A stretch of DNA of 64,000 nt from the NCBI GenBank assembly GCA_947561715.1, contig OX387202.1, positions 18,799,001 through 18,863,000 on the forward strand. Direction: 5' to 3'. Of the stretch, positions 1 through 12,523 are shown in pieces. Below the pieces are notes generated by a model. It was not told where the DNA came from and made no database searches. It was given only the letters and a program-made list of their open reading frames with translations. Each line of letters begins with the position of its first letter. Position 1 is the first letter of the stretch. A program made the position numbers and the translations under genes. Source of the stretch: Ascidia mentula (lineage: Eukaryota > Chordata > Ascidiacea > Phlebobranchia > Ascidiidae).

Positions 1-2557
1 GCATCATCGCTGATGACGTAGTCACAGACGGTTGCGTGTTATTCTGCGGAGGCTGGCTGGGTTGAGGCATTGGAGAAGGCAGGTGTGGGACGCGCGAATT
101 TGATGCGGAGGTTGCCTGGGAAACATTCAAGCGAAGTGACGGCGACTTTTTCGCTTTCGGAAATGATTTTTCCTGTTCCGTGGGAGTGACAACAGGGGAC
201 ACCTGAAATTCGGCAACCTGGGTCGCACTCTGTCTGTTAAACTTCAGCTGCTTCGGGGGCAACTTTGGCGGCCCAAAAGGCTGCTCAATTTTGTTACCTT
301 GTTCCAAGTTTTCCTTCAGCTTCAAATATTCATATTCCAGTTCTCCGATAGCGCTGCGAAACTCAGTAGATGCTGACGCGTTGCCAGTAGGTTGCTTCTG
401 CTCAGGAACCGGTTTACGTTCAGTCTTATCTGCTGCAGTTTTGGCCTCAACCGTCGTCTGTACATGGCGCGGCCTCTGGTTTGACGTATTATCGCTACCG
501 CGTCTGGCCTTCGTATCTGCACGGGACGCTTCCAGAAGTATCTGCTCTTGCCTGCGCTTTTCTTCTTGTTCGCGCTTCTGACGTACTTTCTCCATTATGT
601 CCATGTTGTCGTAGTATAGAATTTCCTCCTCAATTCCCCGCTGCTGCTGATGCTGTTCGCTCACGGTTAGTGGAAACGGGCTCGGACGGTCGTTCTCACC
701 GCCAGGCAAGTTCTGCGCACCAGATCCTTTCACTGCGATAACGGACGACTGACTTTGCCTGTTGTTACTAACGCTGACGCTGCTCGTCACGTTCGGTCGC
801 TCAGCGGAACTGTTTAAACTTGGAGTCACGCTCGGTTGCGCCGTTTCATCCCTTCTCTCTTCTCGGCTGTCGGAAGGCGCCTGTTGCTGCTTCTGCCAGA
901 TCATTGCATGAGCGTTAGGAAAGGCCCCGGGCGATCTGTTCTCACAGGCTGTTGTTTGCGGTCGTAGAGCGACGTCGTTCACAATGCTCGCCTGTTGCTG
1001 TTGATTGCCGCGAGGACTTTGAATTTCTGGCGGCGGAAGGTTCAATGTCTCACCTTTTGGTGACTCGGGTGGAGGCAAGTCTGGCGGTGGTGGCAAGTCA
1101 GAAAAATCAACGTTTTGGTCCCTATGTCCCGCACTTGGCCTCGGGTAAGCCGGCATACCGAACGCAGCTTCGACGGCTGCCATGGCTTCGTGTGTGATTT
1201 TACCTACGGGTGGCGAAAGTTTATGATCCGGAGTCGAATTGTTCGGTTTCGGGAACCCAGGGGTTGGGTCCGGATCACTTTTAAAGAATTTCTTCTTCTC
1301 CGTTGGGGATATGAGGGAATTGATCAATTTCGTCTTAAACTCATGTTCGTATTTTTCCTTCAGGTGGCTGAGATTCTGGGAAGGTTCGACACGTTCGCGC
1401 GGCTTTTCGTGTTCCAGGGACCACGGTTGTTCGTTCAAATACTCCAACTCTTCGGCAGTCGGGGCCGAAGCAATTAACTCCGCCTCACGTGACCTGTATT
1501 CCGGCTCCTCATTGGTTGTTTGATGGGCGTGGTCTTGTTCCATTCCGAACGATTCTAAATCCTTCATAGCTAAAATGTCCTTGAATAACTCGTTAGCTCT
1601 GGGACTTAAAGGACCGTTCCTACCACCAGTGGTAGAGTTATTATACACAGGGTCCGGCACAGGCTTCTTAAACTTGATTTTCATGCTCTCAAATCGTTGA
1701 CGTTTTTCTGATACAGGAGCCTTCGCCAGGGCGTCAGTCTCGCCCGGTTTTGGCTCCGCAGTTCCATTGGTCATTTGTGGGTTGGTATTTAGGTCCAGGG
1801 GCGCCGGCCGCACCTTGGGCTTAGTAGCCACCTTGGGTGGCATTTTTCTGCCATCCAGAGAGGTCACTTGAATCGGAGACACGACTGCATCCATGTTGCT
1901 AACTCTTGGACTTAATCTTGGCGAGGCTGGTTTAGTCGAAGCTGAATCTTGCCTTGAAGCAACTCGATCAAACTGGTAATTGCCTTCAGAACTCGACCGT
2001 TCTAAACTTGGCCGATTAATTACCCCGGGATAGGGGACTGGTTTCTTTGCGGTTTGGTTCTGTGGCAAACTAGGGGCAGACACCCTGCGTACGACTCCAG
2101 AATTGAACTTGAACACGTTATCACGTGATTGAGACCTTTGATCCGGTGACGAAAGAAACGGTTTCGGTTTGGGCGCTACAAACGGCTTCGGCGACAGAAT
2201 AGGCGGCCTCGCGCTTTTTGCTTTACTTGCTCTCGGCAAAGTCAGCGACCTCGCCGCGTTGTTGCTGTTGTTGCCGTTGCCATGCGGTCGCCCTGCGCTG
2301 TCGCTGAACTGGGAATAACTGAATTCGTCCGGTAGATTGGCACCGACGACAGCAGACTTTACTCCATCTAAGCTGGAACGGCGTTTTTCGCGCGCCTCGT
2401 CACGCACGATCGCCTCCGCTAGCTGCCTCTGTGGGCTTGGGCCTGTTTGTTTGTGTTCCACGGTGACTACAGCGCCTCGGGCAACGCGCTCTCTCCACAC
2501 TGGGCCGTCGTGAGACGTTATCTCCACGTTCCGAGCCATTTCGACCGATGCCGACAT
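1..2557 (-). CDS. Large proline/serine-rich scaffold-like protein, 3' end beyond window
   Basis: One frame stays open from an ATG at 2557 down to base 1, about 852 codons, with no stop; an in-frame TGA lies about 50 bases upstream of that ATG with no other ATG between, so this start is favoured. I do not recognise the family. The protein is low in hydrophobic residues and rich in Pro, Ser, Asn and Gln. It has many SPxP and PKP patches, such as APKPKPF near residue 140. A double LPPPP-type motif (DLPPPPDLPPPES, near residue 485) would suit Ena/VASP EVH1 binding, and PKLPPKQLK near residue 765 would suit an SH3 partner. A highly charged, probably helical stretch (EKVRQKREQEEKRRQEQ) lies near residue 655 and a second (ELEYEYLKLKENLEQ) near 735. 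This composition suits an actin or adhesion adaptor, but that role is inferred. The rest of the gene, including any folded domain, lies left of the window. Confidence 0.8.
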   Translation of the reverse strand, partial: MSASVEMARNVEITSHDGPVWRERVARGAVVTVEHKQTGPSPQRQLAEAIVRDEAREKRRSSLDGVKSAVVGANLPDEFSYSQFSDSAGRPHGNGNNSNNAARSLTLPRASKAKSARPPILSPKPFVAPKPKPFLSSPDQRSQSRDNVFKFNSGVVRRVSAPSLPQNQTAKKPVPYPGVINRPSLERSSSEGNYQFDRVASRQDSASTKPASPRLSPRVSNMDAVVSPIQVTSLDGRKMPPKVATKPKVRPAPLDLNTNPQMTNGTAEPKPGETDALAKAPVSEKRQRFESMKIKFKKPVPDPVYNNSTTGGRNGPLSPRANELFKDILAMKDLESFGMEQDHAHQTTNEEPEYRSREAELIASAPTAEELEYLNEQPWSLEHEKPRERVEPSQNLSHLKEKYEHEFKTKLINSLISPTEKKKFFKSDPDPTPGFPKPNNSTPDHKLSPPVGKITHEAMAAVEAAFGMPAYPRPSAGHRDQNVDFSDLPPPPDLPPPESPKGETLNLPPPEIQSPRGNQQQQASIVNDVALRPQTTACENRSPGAFPNAHAMIWQKQQQAPSDSREERRDETAQPSVTPSLNSSAERPNVTSSVSVSNNRQSQSSVIAVKGSGAQNLPGGENDRPSPFPLTVSEQHQQQRGIEEEILYYDNMDIMEKVRQKREQEEKRRQEQILLEASRADTKARRGSDNTSNQRPRHVQTTVEAKTAADKTERKPVPEQKQPTGNASASTEFRSAIGELEYEYLKLKENLEQGNKIEQPFGPPKLPPKQLKFNRQSATQVAEFQVSPVVTPTEQEKSFPKAKKSPSLRLNVSQATSASNSRVPHLPSPMPQPSQPPQNNTQPSVTTSSAMM

Positions 2558-5500
2558 GCCGTCGTTTCCTTTTCCGTCTGGATTTCGCTTGCCACGGTTT
2601 CAAATGGCTACAAAAATAACTCCTTGCTCGTCCGTCTCACTGTATTTTGTGGTAAAACTGAGGTCTTGATGGAAGGGTTGGAGAAAGGTGAAGAATTACA
2701 TGATGTGAAGTGTGGTTAGATGTTTATGAGGTGATGAACAAGGATAAAAAACAACACGAACTAAACGCACCTAATATACACACGAAATAGATCCTGCAAA
2801 AGAAATGTAAATAAGATAACACGAAATTCATCGCACGAACAGAAAACTGATTCATTTGGCAACAACCAAAGGTTACTAAAGTTTACCTGCTTTGCATTTA
2901 CCACTAATGGGTTCACGTTAAGTTCAATCCATAATCGGGCGGAGTTTGCTTTTACAAAAAGGTTTAGTGCAAACAAAGATGTTCTTGCAAAGAAAGATTA
3001 CAAGCTACCGCAATATAACAACACTCCTTATTTGCAAACGACGGCAAATTTTTACGGTTGAGTGAACATTAACACCTCATCGACTTTAGATCTCAGTATA
3101 CGTCACATAACATTCGTCATTCGCGTCACTACTATGACTCATCAAAATTTGAACCACAGCAAAGATCATGACCCGAAGACATCGAGTCCATGTGTTGTGT
3201 CTCTTGTTTTTCCAATAACTTCTTTAATGAAAATGGCTTCGGGGAAAACGGTTTTACCCCTTTCTGTTGAGAGAGATAGAACCCTTTGAAAAAGTATCAG
3301 AATCACAAAACAGTCGTATGTCCAACGAACATACGGTTTCTGATTTTTTCGACAAGTAATATACGAAAAGACCCTAAGTCATTTGTCGATATGTTCAAGT
3401 AAATGTCGTTCATTCGCTTCCTTGATTTATTCACTCAACGAACACCTGCAGAATTCAACCGTATTAAACGATTTGACCTCATGGACACGAGGTTGAAAGT
3501 GTCACCCTATGTACACACCCCCAGTTACCCTGGGTTACCACAGAACAATGAATCAGCTCCTCGAGAAATACTGAGGTGTTTTTGGGGTAAAATTTGCACC
3601 CGTTTAGCCTTCAGTAATTGAAGCCCGCCTTACCGCGCCCCTCGCGTCCACACAATCGACGGTTGTTGACGTCACAAACGTAGACAAGGCTCCTACTGTT
3701 ACGTGGGAAAGACGGCGGCTTCTGGTGCAAGGGATTAATCATGTTTTCGGTCAATTTGAACGGTTTTTCACTTCACCTTTTACAAGTTATGGAGGTTGTT
3801 ATTCGTAGGGAACGAAAATAAAAGAATCCACACCTTTTGTGCCATCTAGCGGAAATTAAAACAAGCAAGAAAATCGTGTCATGGGAAAAATACGTTTCGC
3901 AATCTCAAGAAAAAATGCCAGTTTGCATATTTGTGCAGAAAAAAACTTTTCGTCTGTCACATCACATTCAATAGACGAAGTAACTGAAATAATGTTTTTC
4001 AACAAAAGCCAGAAATGTGGTACGAGGTACAGTTCCAACATTTTTACGTAATCGTACCCAAAAATATTTGGCGTTTTCATATCCACCGATGCGATTTCAT
4101 CAACAAACGTACAAGAAATCAAGTAAAAACAACAAGCTATGAACTATGAATTTTATGGCATGTTATGTGTCTTACTTACAACGAAGAAATGGTCGCTTTC
4201 AAGTTAGAAACCTAATTACCTGCATATTACTTGTTTGCACTCAAGCCCTCGCCCAACCATAACTCAATAAAGGAGTTTTCAAAACTAACTTCATGAGGGA
4301 AGGGTTCAACTCTATCATAGGGGCGTGTTACAATAAAGGGCCGATAACTTGAAATTGGAGGCGGTATGTCGTTATGGTTCAAACATGCCTGAGAGCTTTT
4401 CCAAGTTCGCGGGCGCAGTTAAAGCCGTTAACTTGAACCACATGAGAGGAAGGCAAATCTACGCACCTGCGTGGGGCGTTATTTATACGTATATACGATA
4501 CTCGAGATGACCGGGAACGTATATTTACGGTTTCGTTGGGAAATTGCGTGGTTTTGGGCATTTTGTGAAAAAGGGAAAGTCGGCTTTAATTTATCTGGAT
4601 GTCTTGGTTTTATTACAACTCATATAAAAAGAATGAAGTGACAATTAATGGCGTATTGGATCATCCTATTACATAGAAAAACAGTTCTTTTGAATTAAGG
4701 CGAATAACATGCATACTGGGTCCCAACACATCGACCAAACACACTTTTTAAAAAAATTACGGACACTATGAAAACGGTGCGAGACTGATTGCCAGAAACC
4801 GTCACACAATTTGCGACAGTGGTTGAATCCGATTGAAACTCGTACATGCTGGATTGCAATTGCTTGTAGTAAAAAGACAAATAACCCAGTGGGTTACTGT
4901 CTGTTAGTGTTACTTTGAACTACAAAAGGAGAGCAAAAAGCGCATGAGAAGTATTGGTATAGGCTGCATATTAACAATAATATCAAGTAATGCAATAAGA
5001 ATTAAGTGAAAGTTAAAGGCGGACTGGGCAGGGAGGTCATGTTTTCCAATACATTGCCCAACGTTAATCAGGCACAACTCCACATCAGCGTTTACAGAAG
5101 CGGGTTCCGCGAATCTCAAGGTTCCAAAAAACATCCAAACGGTTTCATGAGTTTTAAGCAAAAACTTTGGTTGTGACTTTTTAAGTTGAAACGAAATGTT
5201 TGGAAAACGTTGACATATTTGGGTGTTTCTTGTCAATCTAAATAACGATGTGAAGTTCCGCGGACAAAACAGTTTAGGAAACACTGTTCTACATAATACT
5301 CCACACCTGACTTTTCATGCGTCTTGCCAAGCGACAAACATCCCTCACCGCCTGCCTTCACTTGGCCGAGTAAACCTCAATTCGCGTGACAAGTGCACTG
5401 GCAAGAAATTCCTCGTCTGCGCGAAATAAAAGCGCGCGTCTATTGTCGCGTAACAATGGACAATTTCTCGGGTTTCCGCCGGGTGCTCGAGAATTTTTGT

Positions 5501-6339
5501 GGGGTAGAAACGCGGACAATTTTCCTATAAATTTCTAGTTGTTAACTAGAGGTCAAACGAGTTCATTCCTTTACTGCGGTAAAATGTTCCAGAGGCTGAA
5601 TTTAAAGCATTCCTGTCTCAAGTATTTGTCTGACCTCCATAACGAATATAGGGAATGGTATCACTATATAACTCCGGGCTTTGTCGATCCAATTTCGATT
5701 GTACATGCTTTACATTTATGTAGCGTTTGTGGAACCACAGCCTTGAAATACCTGACAATGAATTGCTGACTTTTTGGAACACTTTTTAAATATCTAACAA
5801 AGTAAAATCCCAAATACAAAGGCTTGACTTAGAATCTCCATTTACGAACAAATCAGATCCCCACTTTCGCTATCGTCTCAACAGACACAACAACACCAAC
5901 GAACCCAAAAGGTTCATGCTCCTGACCTTTCTAATTCATTTTCTACTGATGATGGTTAGAGTTAGGAATAAAAGTTTTCGGCAAGAACTTATGTCATCAT
6001 CAGTTGAAAAATGATGCTTTATATTAATAAAACATGTCAATGTTTTCAACAGTATGAACCAGTCTCTTTAAACACAACTGAAATATTAAACATTTGTCGG
6101 ATCATTGACTTATTTAAAATTCGTGTACAAAAGCCAAACAACAAACCCATAAGCGTCCTCGCCACTGTAAACAACGCACCAACTGTCGCAAAACCTCCGT
6201 ATCTTGCATTGCAACGGGAAAAAAGTTGCCCGAATGTTACCGACGCGCTCAATTGAAAATGGATATCATCCTGAAAAGTCGCCCCAACTTGGTGTCGCGA
6301 CGAACAAAAGATCCCAAAACCCCACTCCTGTTTACGTAA
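2558..6339. other. Intergenic stretch with no recognised gene
   Basis: AT-rich sequence with only short open frames of random character on both strands. It should contain the promoter and 5' UTR of the minus-strand scaffold gene, but I could not identify a TATA box or start site with any confidence. A short stretch near 5278-5288 (ending GGAAACACTG) resembles a hAT-type terminal repeat, with no partner seen. Confidence 0.4.
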
Positions 6340-6437
6340 ATGCAGCGGGGCAGAAAAATGCCCTTCCCACGACTATACTGTGAGCTGTACTGGGATATCG
6401 AGCGGCAGTTTCGGGAGCTGACGGATCCTTACGAGAG
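6340..6437 (+). other. Possible isolated first coding exon
   Basis: An ATG at 6340 directly after an in-frame TAA opens a 33-residue peptide (it contains RLYCELYWDIERQF and ends ELTDPYER) that is less AT-rich than the surroundings and is followed by a usable splice donor (AG|GTATAT at 6437/6438). Read without splicing it would end after 55 residues. No second exon was found and the family is unknown. It could be chance. Confidence 0.2.
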
Positions 6438-9400
6438 GTATATCTTGACACGATCGAACGCTACTTCTACAACGGTTTTCATATGTTTTCTAATCAATCT
6501 ATTTTAAATAAAATGCATTGGTTTGTTTTTATTAAAAATTACGTTACAGGCTTCACTGTTAAAAAAAAGGTAATGCTGCAAAATGTTTTTTGATTGTTTG
6601 ATTTCACAGGTGTCATCACCTAACACACACTGTGTATATTGCAATTAACGTATAGCAAGCTGCGACTACAACCTGACTTGGCGGGTTATCAACTACTATT
6701 TTAACACATGTATCACTATACTTTCTACAAACATGCCAACCAACATAAAAACAAAATCTGCCACATATACGTTTTGCGTCTTCTACAAACAGCGTAATAA
6801 CTATAGCGTGGTAATAAAACCCAATTTGCAATAGAACTGCAAAAAAATTAATGTAGTTTATTTCACCTAAGTTTATTTAAGACTGTCTAAATTACAGCGT
6901 GTCTGATATCAAACGCAACACAATATTACAACCCATGTTCACCTGAACAAAAATATTTGCGAACTGCTGTAGGCAGTAAGCAGGTGGTTTCATGTGTTGT
7001 TACCCCATCTTCACGCACTACGTAGTTTTGCATTGATTTTGCGACACGGGTCATGACTCACTTAAACAGGCAAGGCTTATAGGTAATGATCCGACCGCAA
7101 ACCCGAAACACCGGTAATTGGAGACTGAAGTGGATGCAGGGCCTTGTTTTTGTGACATATTTCCTTCACCGCACGCAAACTTGCTTTTAGATGTTCTAAA
7201 ATTAGTTTAAATAAGTTTAAAACAGATAGAAACATGCGATGGGATTTACTATAGGGACTGGAAAGCTGTGGAACTTTTTCTGCATTCGTGAAACTTTCAA
7301 CTTCCGTACAGCTTACCACATACCAGATGCGATAGTAGCTTTCAAGTAATTAATATATATTGAAAAAATGCAGAAAACAGCTAAAGTTCGATCTTAGTAC
7401 GCGTCCAATGAGATCAATTTGTCCAGAATTTTAAATGCAAAACTTCCATGATTTGCAAACAGTTGTGCTTATTGTTTCAACCATCAGGTTTCATCAATGC
7501 AGTGTTGCTTTAACAAAACCTCATAAAATAAATCATAAAAATTGCGTTCAGTTTTAATAAAACAAGGACTTTTCAGCGGTGAAAACCACCTCGTCTTTCA
7601 GCGCAGCTTTTAAATCGGGGGCTCCACGGAGTTCGGCACGTTTTTGTCGCCACCGTAACGCAGGGGTTGTTGGCGAACGGCGAAAATGACGCGGTTCATT
7701 GGCATATTAACAACATTCACATTGGCGATTGCTTTTAAGTCTTTCCTGTCTGCCGCAAAGTCGCAGCAAGTTAGACAGCCCGTAACTTCCTGCGGCCCGA
7801 AGTAGTGCTGGAATTAGAATAAATGGCGTTTACACAGTCGCGGGCGAGGGGACGTATTGAAACCCGCTGGGTCGCATCTCACCACTTCATAGAGAAAAGA
7901 AACTCTGTGGGTTGTTGGTTTAAGTTGATGTCGGCGAGCAATGAAAAGTTCGGAAGTAAATGGTGTTTATGCAACGCCATGTCCTAGTGGTTTTGTACAA
8001 AGGGTTCCAAGAAAACAAAATATTCGGATCGAGGCTGTGGTTATTAACCATGGGTTATCTGTTCCTTATACTCGGTGTTACATGCTGAATCTTTAGGTTT
8101 GCCCCTATAATAAACTGCATAATCAGAGCGGAGTGTGAAAATTTAATGAAAAAAGGCTAAAAATTACTGTAAATCTTTCCTGCGCATCCCCACATTATTT
8201 GGACTGGTTTCGGCATAGGTCTGTAACATCAAAATCATTTTTTCTACATTGAAAACATGCCGAAATCATAAATCCGACTGCACTGAAATACCGATACGGG
8301 CCAAACAAAACCGTCAACTATTTTCAACCTTCAGATAAAAACATCTTGCAACTGAAAGACAGTAACCTTAACATCTTGTTACTTCTGACGTGTTATGTAT
8401 ATCAAATGCATACAGGGCGGACGATGTCGGTCATTGAGTGTCTTCAAAGCGCAACATCTCCATAAGTAAACATACGTACATTCATACACGTGTTCCAGTG
8501 CGAGATTAGCTGTCTTTTCCGTGTGGTTACAAGCTATATAAACATACCCACTACCATTCAGATGGGTTCCTTGGTCATATTAAATCGTAAATACACAATT
8601 GCCCTGATGGTCACGTCCTGACAATGGCAAAGTTCATCGCAAAAGCTCATGCGATTTATCAGTGTGTGGTTTCAGACATAAAGTCCTCATAATGAGGTTC
8701 ACAACTTCCGAATACCAGAGTGTGGATTGTAAAAAGCTCGGCTACAGAGAGAAAAATGTCATTCAGACGACAGGAATCACCCTTTTCTGACCAAATGGTA
8801 CCGACGGATCGTTATAACACACACTGGTCGTCAATCACTCTTTGTGAGTCATTTTCGCTATGATGACTGTCAGATACTGTTAACTGGCTTCTAACCTGCC
8901 TATCATATATACATCACAATCAACCAGCATTCCAAAGAAGGCAACAGCATACTTACTGGGAATGTGCAACATTCGTGCAAGCTGCCGTGCTGCTGGTTTT
9001 GCGGCTCAGAGCGCTAAACCCAAAAAACACAAAATTTTGTACTTGTTTCGATCCAACACACACGACGCAACCTCCAGCTAGCTAAAAGCTGAAAAACACT
9101 GACCCATACAGAGTGGGTTCAGATGCTGCAACGACCGCTAAGTGAATGGGCCGCACATTCGTGCTCCTGCTTTTCTCAGCCAGAAGCAGCAGTTGTACGC
9201 GAACTTGCATGTTGTGGTGCTTCAACTACTAACACACGATATCAGTTGACTGACAGCCCCATCTTGAGTGGTGCTAGAATGGGATTTAGTAAACTTACTA
9301 CAGGTGGAGCTGCTGTGGTCTTACCGGATTTTCTGGTTGACACAAGCGCACTAAAAGGCGTTAGCTTGCTTCCCCAACACCTTCGACCAACGTACTGCAC

Positions 9401-12400
9401 GCATGTTCTTTGCATTGCTAGATCCTCATAATATTTACCAACAGAAAAATTTCAAATACATTTTTGAAAAATGTTTCAAAAGTAGTAGTTTGGAGTACAA
9501 AAACGTGGTATTTAGCAGCACTATGCATTATTTTGCTATTGTGTAATAAAGCTGTAAGTCTAAAAACCAAATCTCGATTTGTAAAATATTATCCTAAAGA
9601 CTTTGCCATCACTCACGGCTCCTGTGGTACAAGCTTTGACACCAACTAAATTTATGCGAACTCTGTTCTAATCAACATTTCATGCCTGAAAATTAACATT
9701 TTTTAGGTATTTCCGAAACCGTTTATTCCTGTTAACTTGGCTGTTTGATGTTGCGTAAAAACGTAAGAAGAGCAGAAAATTCAAGTTCGCGGGATTGTTA
9801 ACTAACATTCCTGGGCCAATCAACGAAAGTCATTTCCCAGTTCGACTAACACTAATGTAACTTAGCTTCCATGTAGCAGCTGCAAGGTCAAAGCAAACAA
9901 ACCGGTCGTTTACAAAACAACCTAACAAGGTTTGTGTTTTACCCTTGGTTTAAACTAAACACAGAATTATGAAGCTAAGCAAGCAGTTCAACTCAAAAAG
10001 ACATTCCAACATATACTAAGTTAGAAGTATTTCGTGTCGATTTTTTGTATATCACACCGACATTTAACATTTAGGATTGAAAACCACAAACCTAGCATCA
10101 AACTCTAAGCCGCAATATTCTGACATTTATTAATATCACTATTTATTTTGATGTCTTTGAAATAAAGTGTGATATAAGCACATGAGATACAAGTTAATTC
10201 TTCTTGCAGGTTCGATTCTATTTTATTTACACGCGTCTGCCGTCACTTTCCAAAACCCACCAACGCGCACAAAAAAGCGACGACGACAAAAACAAATCAA
10301 TTTCCACTCAATTGTGACGACACAATGGCGTGACGACACGGCCCAAGGTCAAGGCGCGGCGAACACAAAACAACAATGTAGTTCTCGTACGTGGGAAGAA
10401 GAATACGCGCGAGCTATCATATCAAGAACACCTGGATCCTTTGTTCTTCGCATCGTTCGTAAACTACACAGTATATTCCACACTGCGTGTATTGGAAAAG
10501 CCCTGGCCTACATAAGTTCACAAGTAATATTGCACGGTAATTCAGTATGTCGACTTTGGCGCGTAACAATATCACTCGTCTGTTCGTAGTACTGCGTACA
10601 ACTCAACATTTTCTCACCGCCTGTGAAACGCTTAGAATGTTTAAAATGACAAAAATCGACGGCCCTAATCCAAAGATCTGCAATATTTCAAACTCTGCTG
10701 CTTTCTGACATAACTGATAAATCAACTTTGAAGTCTACAGAGACGATCCAACCACCAACAAGACCGACCTACAGATGACGTCATACAATCGCAGTGCGAA
10801 AATTGAATAAACAGATGCTCCCTAATCAACAAAAACGGGTCTGATACATCTGAAAAATACTCCACTATATTTGGGTTCTGGCTAAGTGGTTTCTGGTGTA
10901 ACTAACAAGTGGATATCAACTTTAAATCCTATGGAAACGATCGAAGTCCTTCATGCACCAACAAGACCAATGCTATTTAGAAATCTTTAGGCGTGCTTTT
11001 ATCTCGACAAAACGCCACCAATATAAGCCGCTACAAAATACTCTAATGAAATCCAAGAAAAAAATGACTTCAAATAACAACCACTGTGCTTTGAAGAAGT
11101 TTAAATTTGTCTCACAACTTTCTCAATGTTATCGGAAACTGTGATGAACATTTTCAGTTAAGTTTAAACTAAATTCAAATGTGGCAACAATTCATTCCAA
11201 AAATAAAGCGATATTTTAAAAGATTTAGATCACTGTAAAGCACAACGACTGAAAACATATCAGTTCTGAATGTCCAACACAACAGACCTTCTTGGGCATG
11301 TGATGAATGTGTTGAGACAATGAGCAAACATTTACAGTGAGCAGCATGTTATCGGGCGATCACCGACGTTTCATTTGCTGACCGAAGTCGGTTTGTGTCG
11401 TATCACCAGGAAGAGGTTTAGTGCAAACACTCGAATTATCTTCTTCCGTGCGCAGGGAATTGTTCAAACAAATGCACGCAGAGATTGGGCGGACAGCAGT
11501 GTGTAGTGCTTTTAAACAAAGTCAATAGTTGCCCTACAAATGGCGGTTTAATTGTTGACAAAGTCTACGAGCGCGGCTATTCTTCGCGGTCTGTTTTGGC
11601 TCAGACAAGTGACCCGTGTTTTATTAAACCAACCCCGAAGCTCCGACTTCGACCGTTTCGTTATCACGGTGGTTTTTATTGGAGAATCAATTCCCCCCTG
11701 TACAAGCGAACAGGTGCCGATCTGGAATGTGAAGAAACTACATTTTGCTGCAATTTGCAAAAAGCCTGTTTTCAAGCTCTGTGCTAGTAAGCTGTGATTT
11801 CCCACGAGAAAGTTGCATTAAACACAGCAAACAACTCTAACGCCTACCACAGAATCGCAAAAATAAATTATTTTACTTTTGCCAAAGAAAGTAACTTTTA
11901 CAAAACTTTTACGATCGTCGTAAACCTGCAAATGCTTCCAACAATTTCACTGTCTGTCTGGTATCCTCGTAAAAGATTGCCTTGTCTGAGATTTGCTGAA
12001 ATATTATACCTTAAAAGCACACTGGCGGGCAGAAATTCACGCAATAAGTCCATTTATAATCTCAATTTCGACGTAAGATTCAAAATTGCTGCGACTGTCA
12101 CTCGGGTTTATGTCAAGATCCAAAATTGACCTCTAACCTCACGGCTTCTTTCTCACAATTTAACACCAGCATTCCGCACCAAGTAAGATCTTGAACAGTC
12201 GAACCCTGTGTCTCCAGGCGATCGATGCCGTGCTTTAAATAATACAGGGCTGCAATCGGCATTGGAGACGAGCAATAAAACTATCAGATCGAAGCGAATT
12301 TCGTCTCGACGTTCGATAAATTCGAACACGAAGAAGGGAATGCAATTTATAGGCGGTCAACGCCACCCGACGAGACGGCGCCCTTGTAAAACAACAACAA

Positions 12401-12413
12401 TGCAAGCACACAA
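6438..12413. other. Intergenic stretch with no recognised gene
   Basis: Open frames here are short and not supported by motifs. The longest (9123-9431 and 10182-10589, plus strand) have no recognisable domain. A somewhat GC-richer patch lies at about 7570-7800 but shows no coding pattern I could defend. Confidence 0.4.
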
Positions 12414-12523
12414 ATCCGAAACAAGTCCGATCCGTATACCAAGCAAAAAACCTGATCGGTATTCGTGCCCAGGGTTCAAATCCCGGTGTGGTCAAAAAAA
12501 AAAAAAAAATCCGAAACAAGTCC
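12414..12523 (+). mobile_element. Short tRNA-derived SINE with target-site duplication
   Basis: About 65 bases of tRNA-related sequence with a B-box-like GGTTCAAATCC near 12474, followed by a run of about 15 A. It is bounded by a perfect 15-base direct repeat, ATCCGAAACAAGTCC, at 12414-12428 and 12509-12523. This is the signature of LINE-driven retroposition. Related copies appear at 34197-34318, 40531-40640, 49664-49770 and 60735-60815. The head is truncated compared with those. Confidence 0.85.

Noticed and set aside
291-2719. Plus-strand frames at the left end
   Set aside because: They are shadows of the long minus-strand frame, which runs without a stop through the same bases.
9123-9431. 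102-codon open frame on plus strand
   Set aside because: Composition is not coding-like and nothing is recognisable; such lengths are expected by chance.
10182-10589. Small secreted protein (135 codons, signal-like N-terminus)
   Set aside because: The hydrophobic start is followed by low-information sequence; no domain, no conservation and no splice or promoter support.
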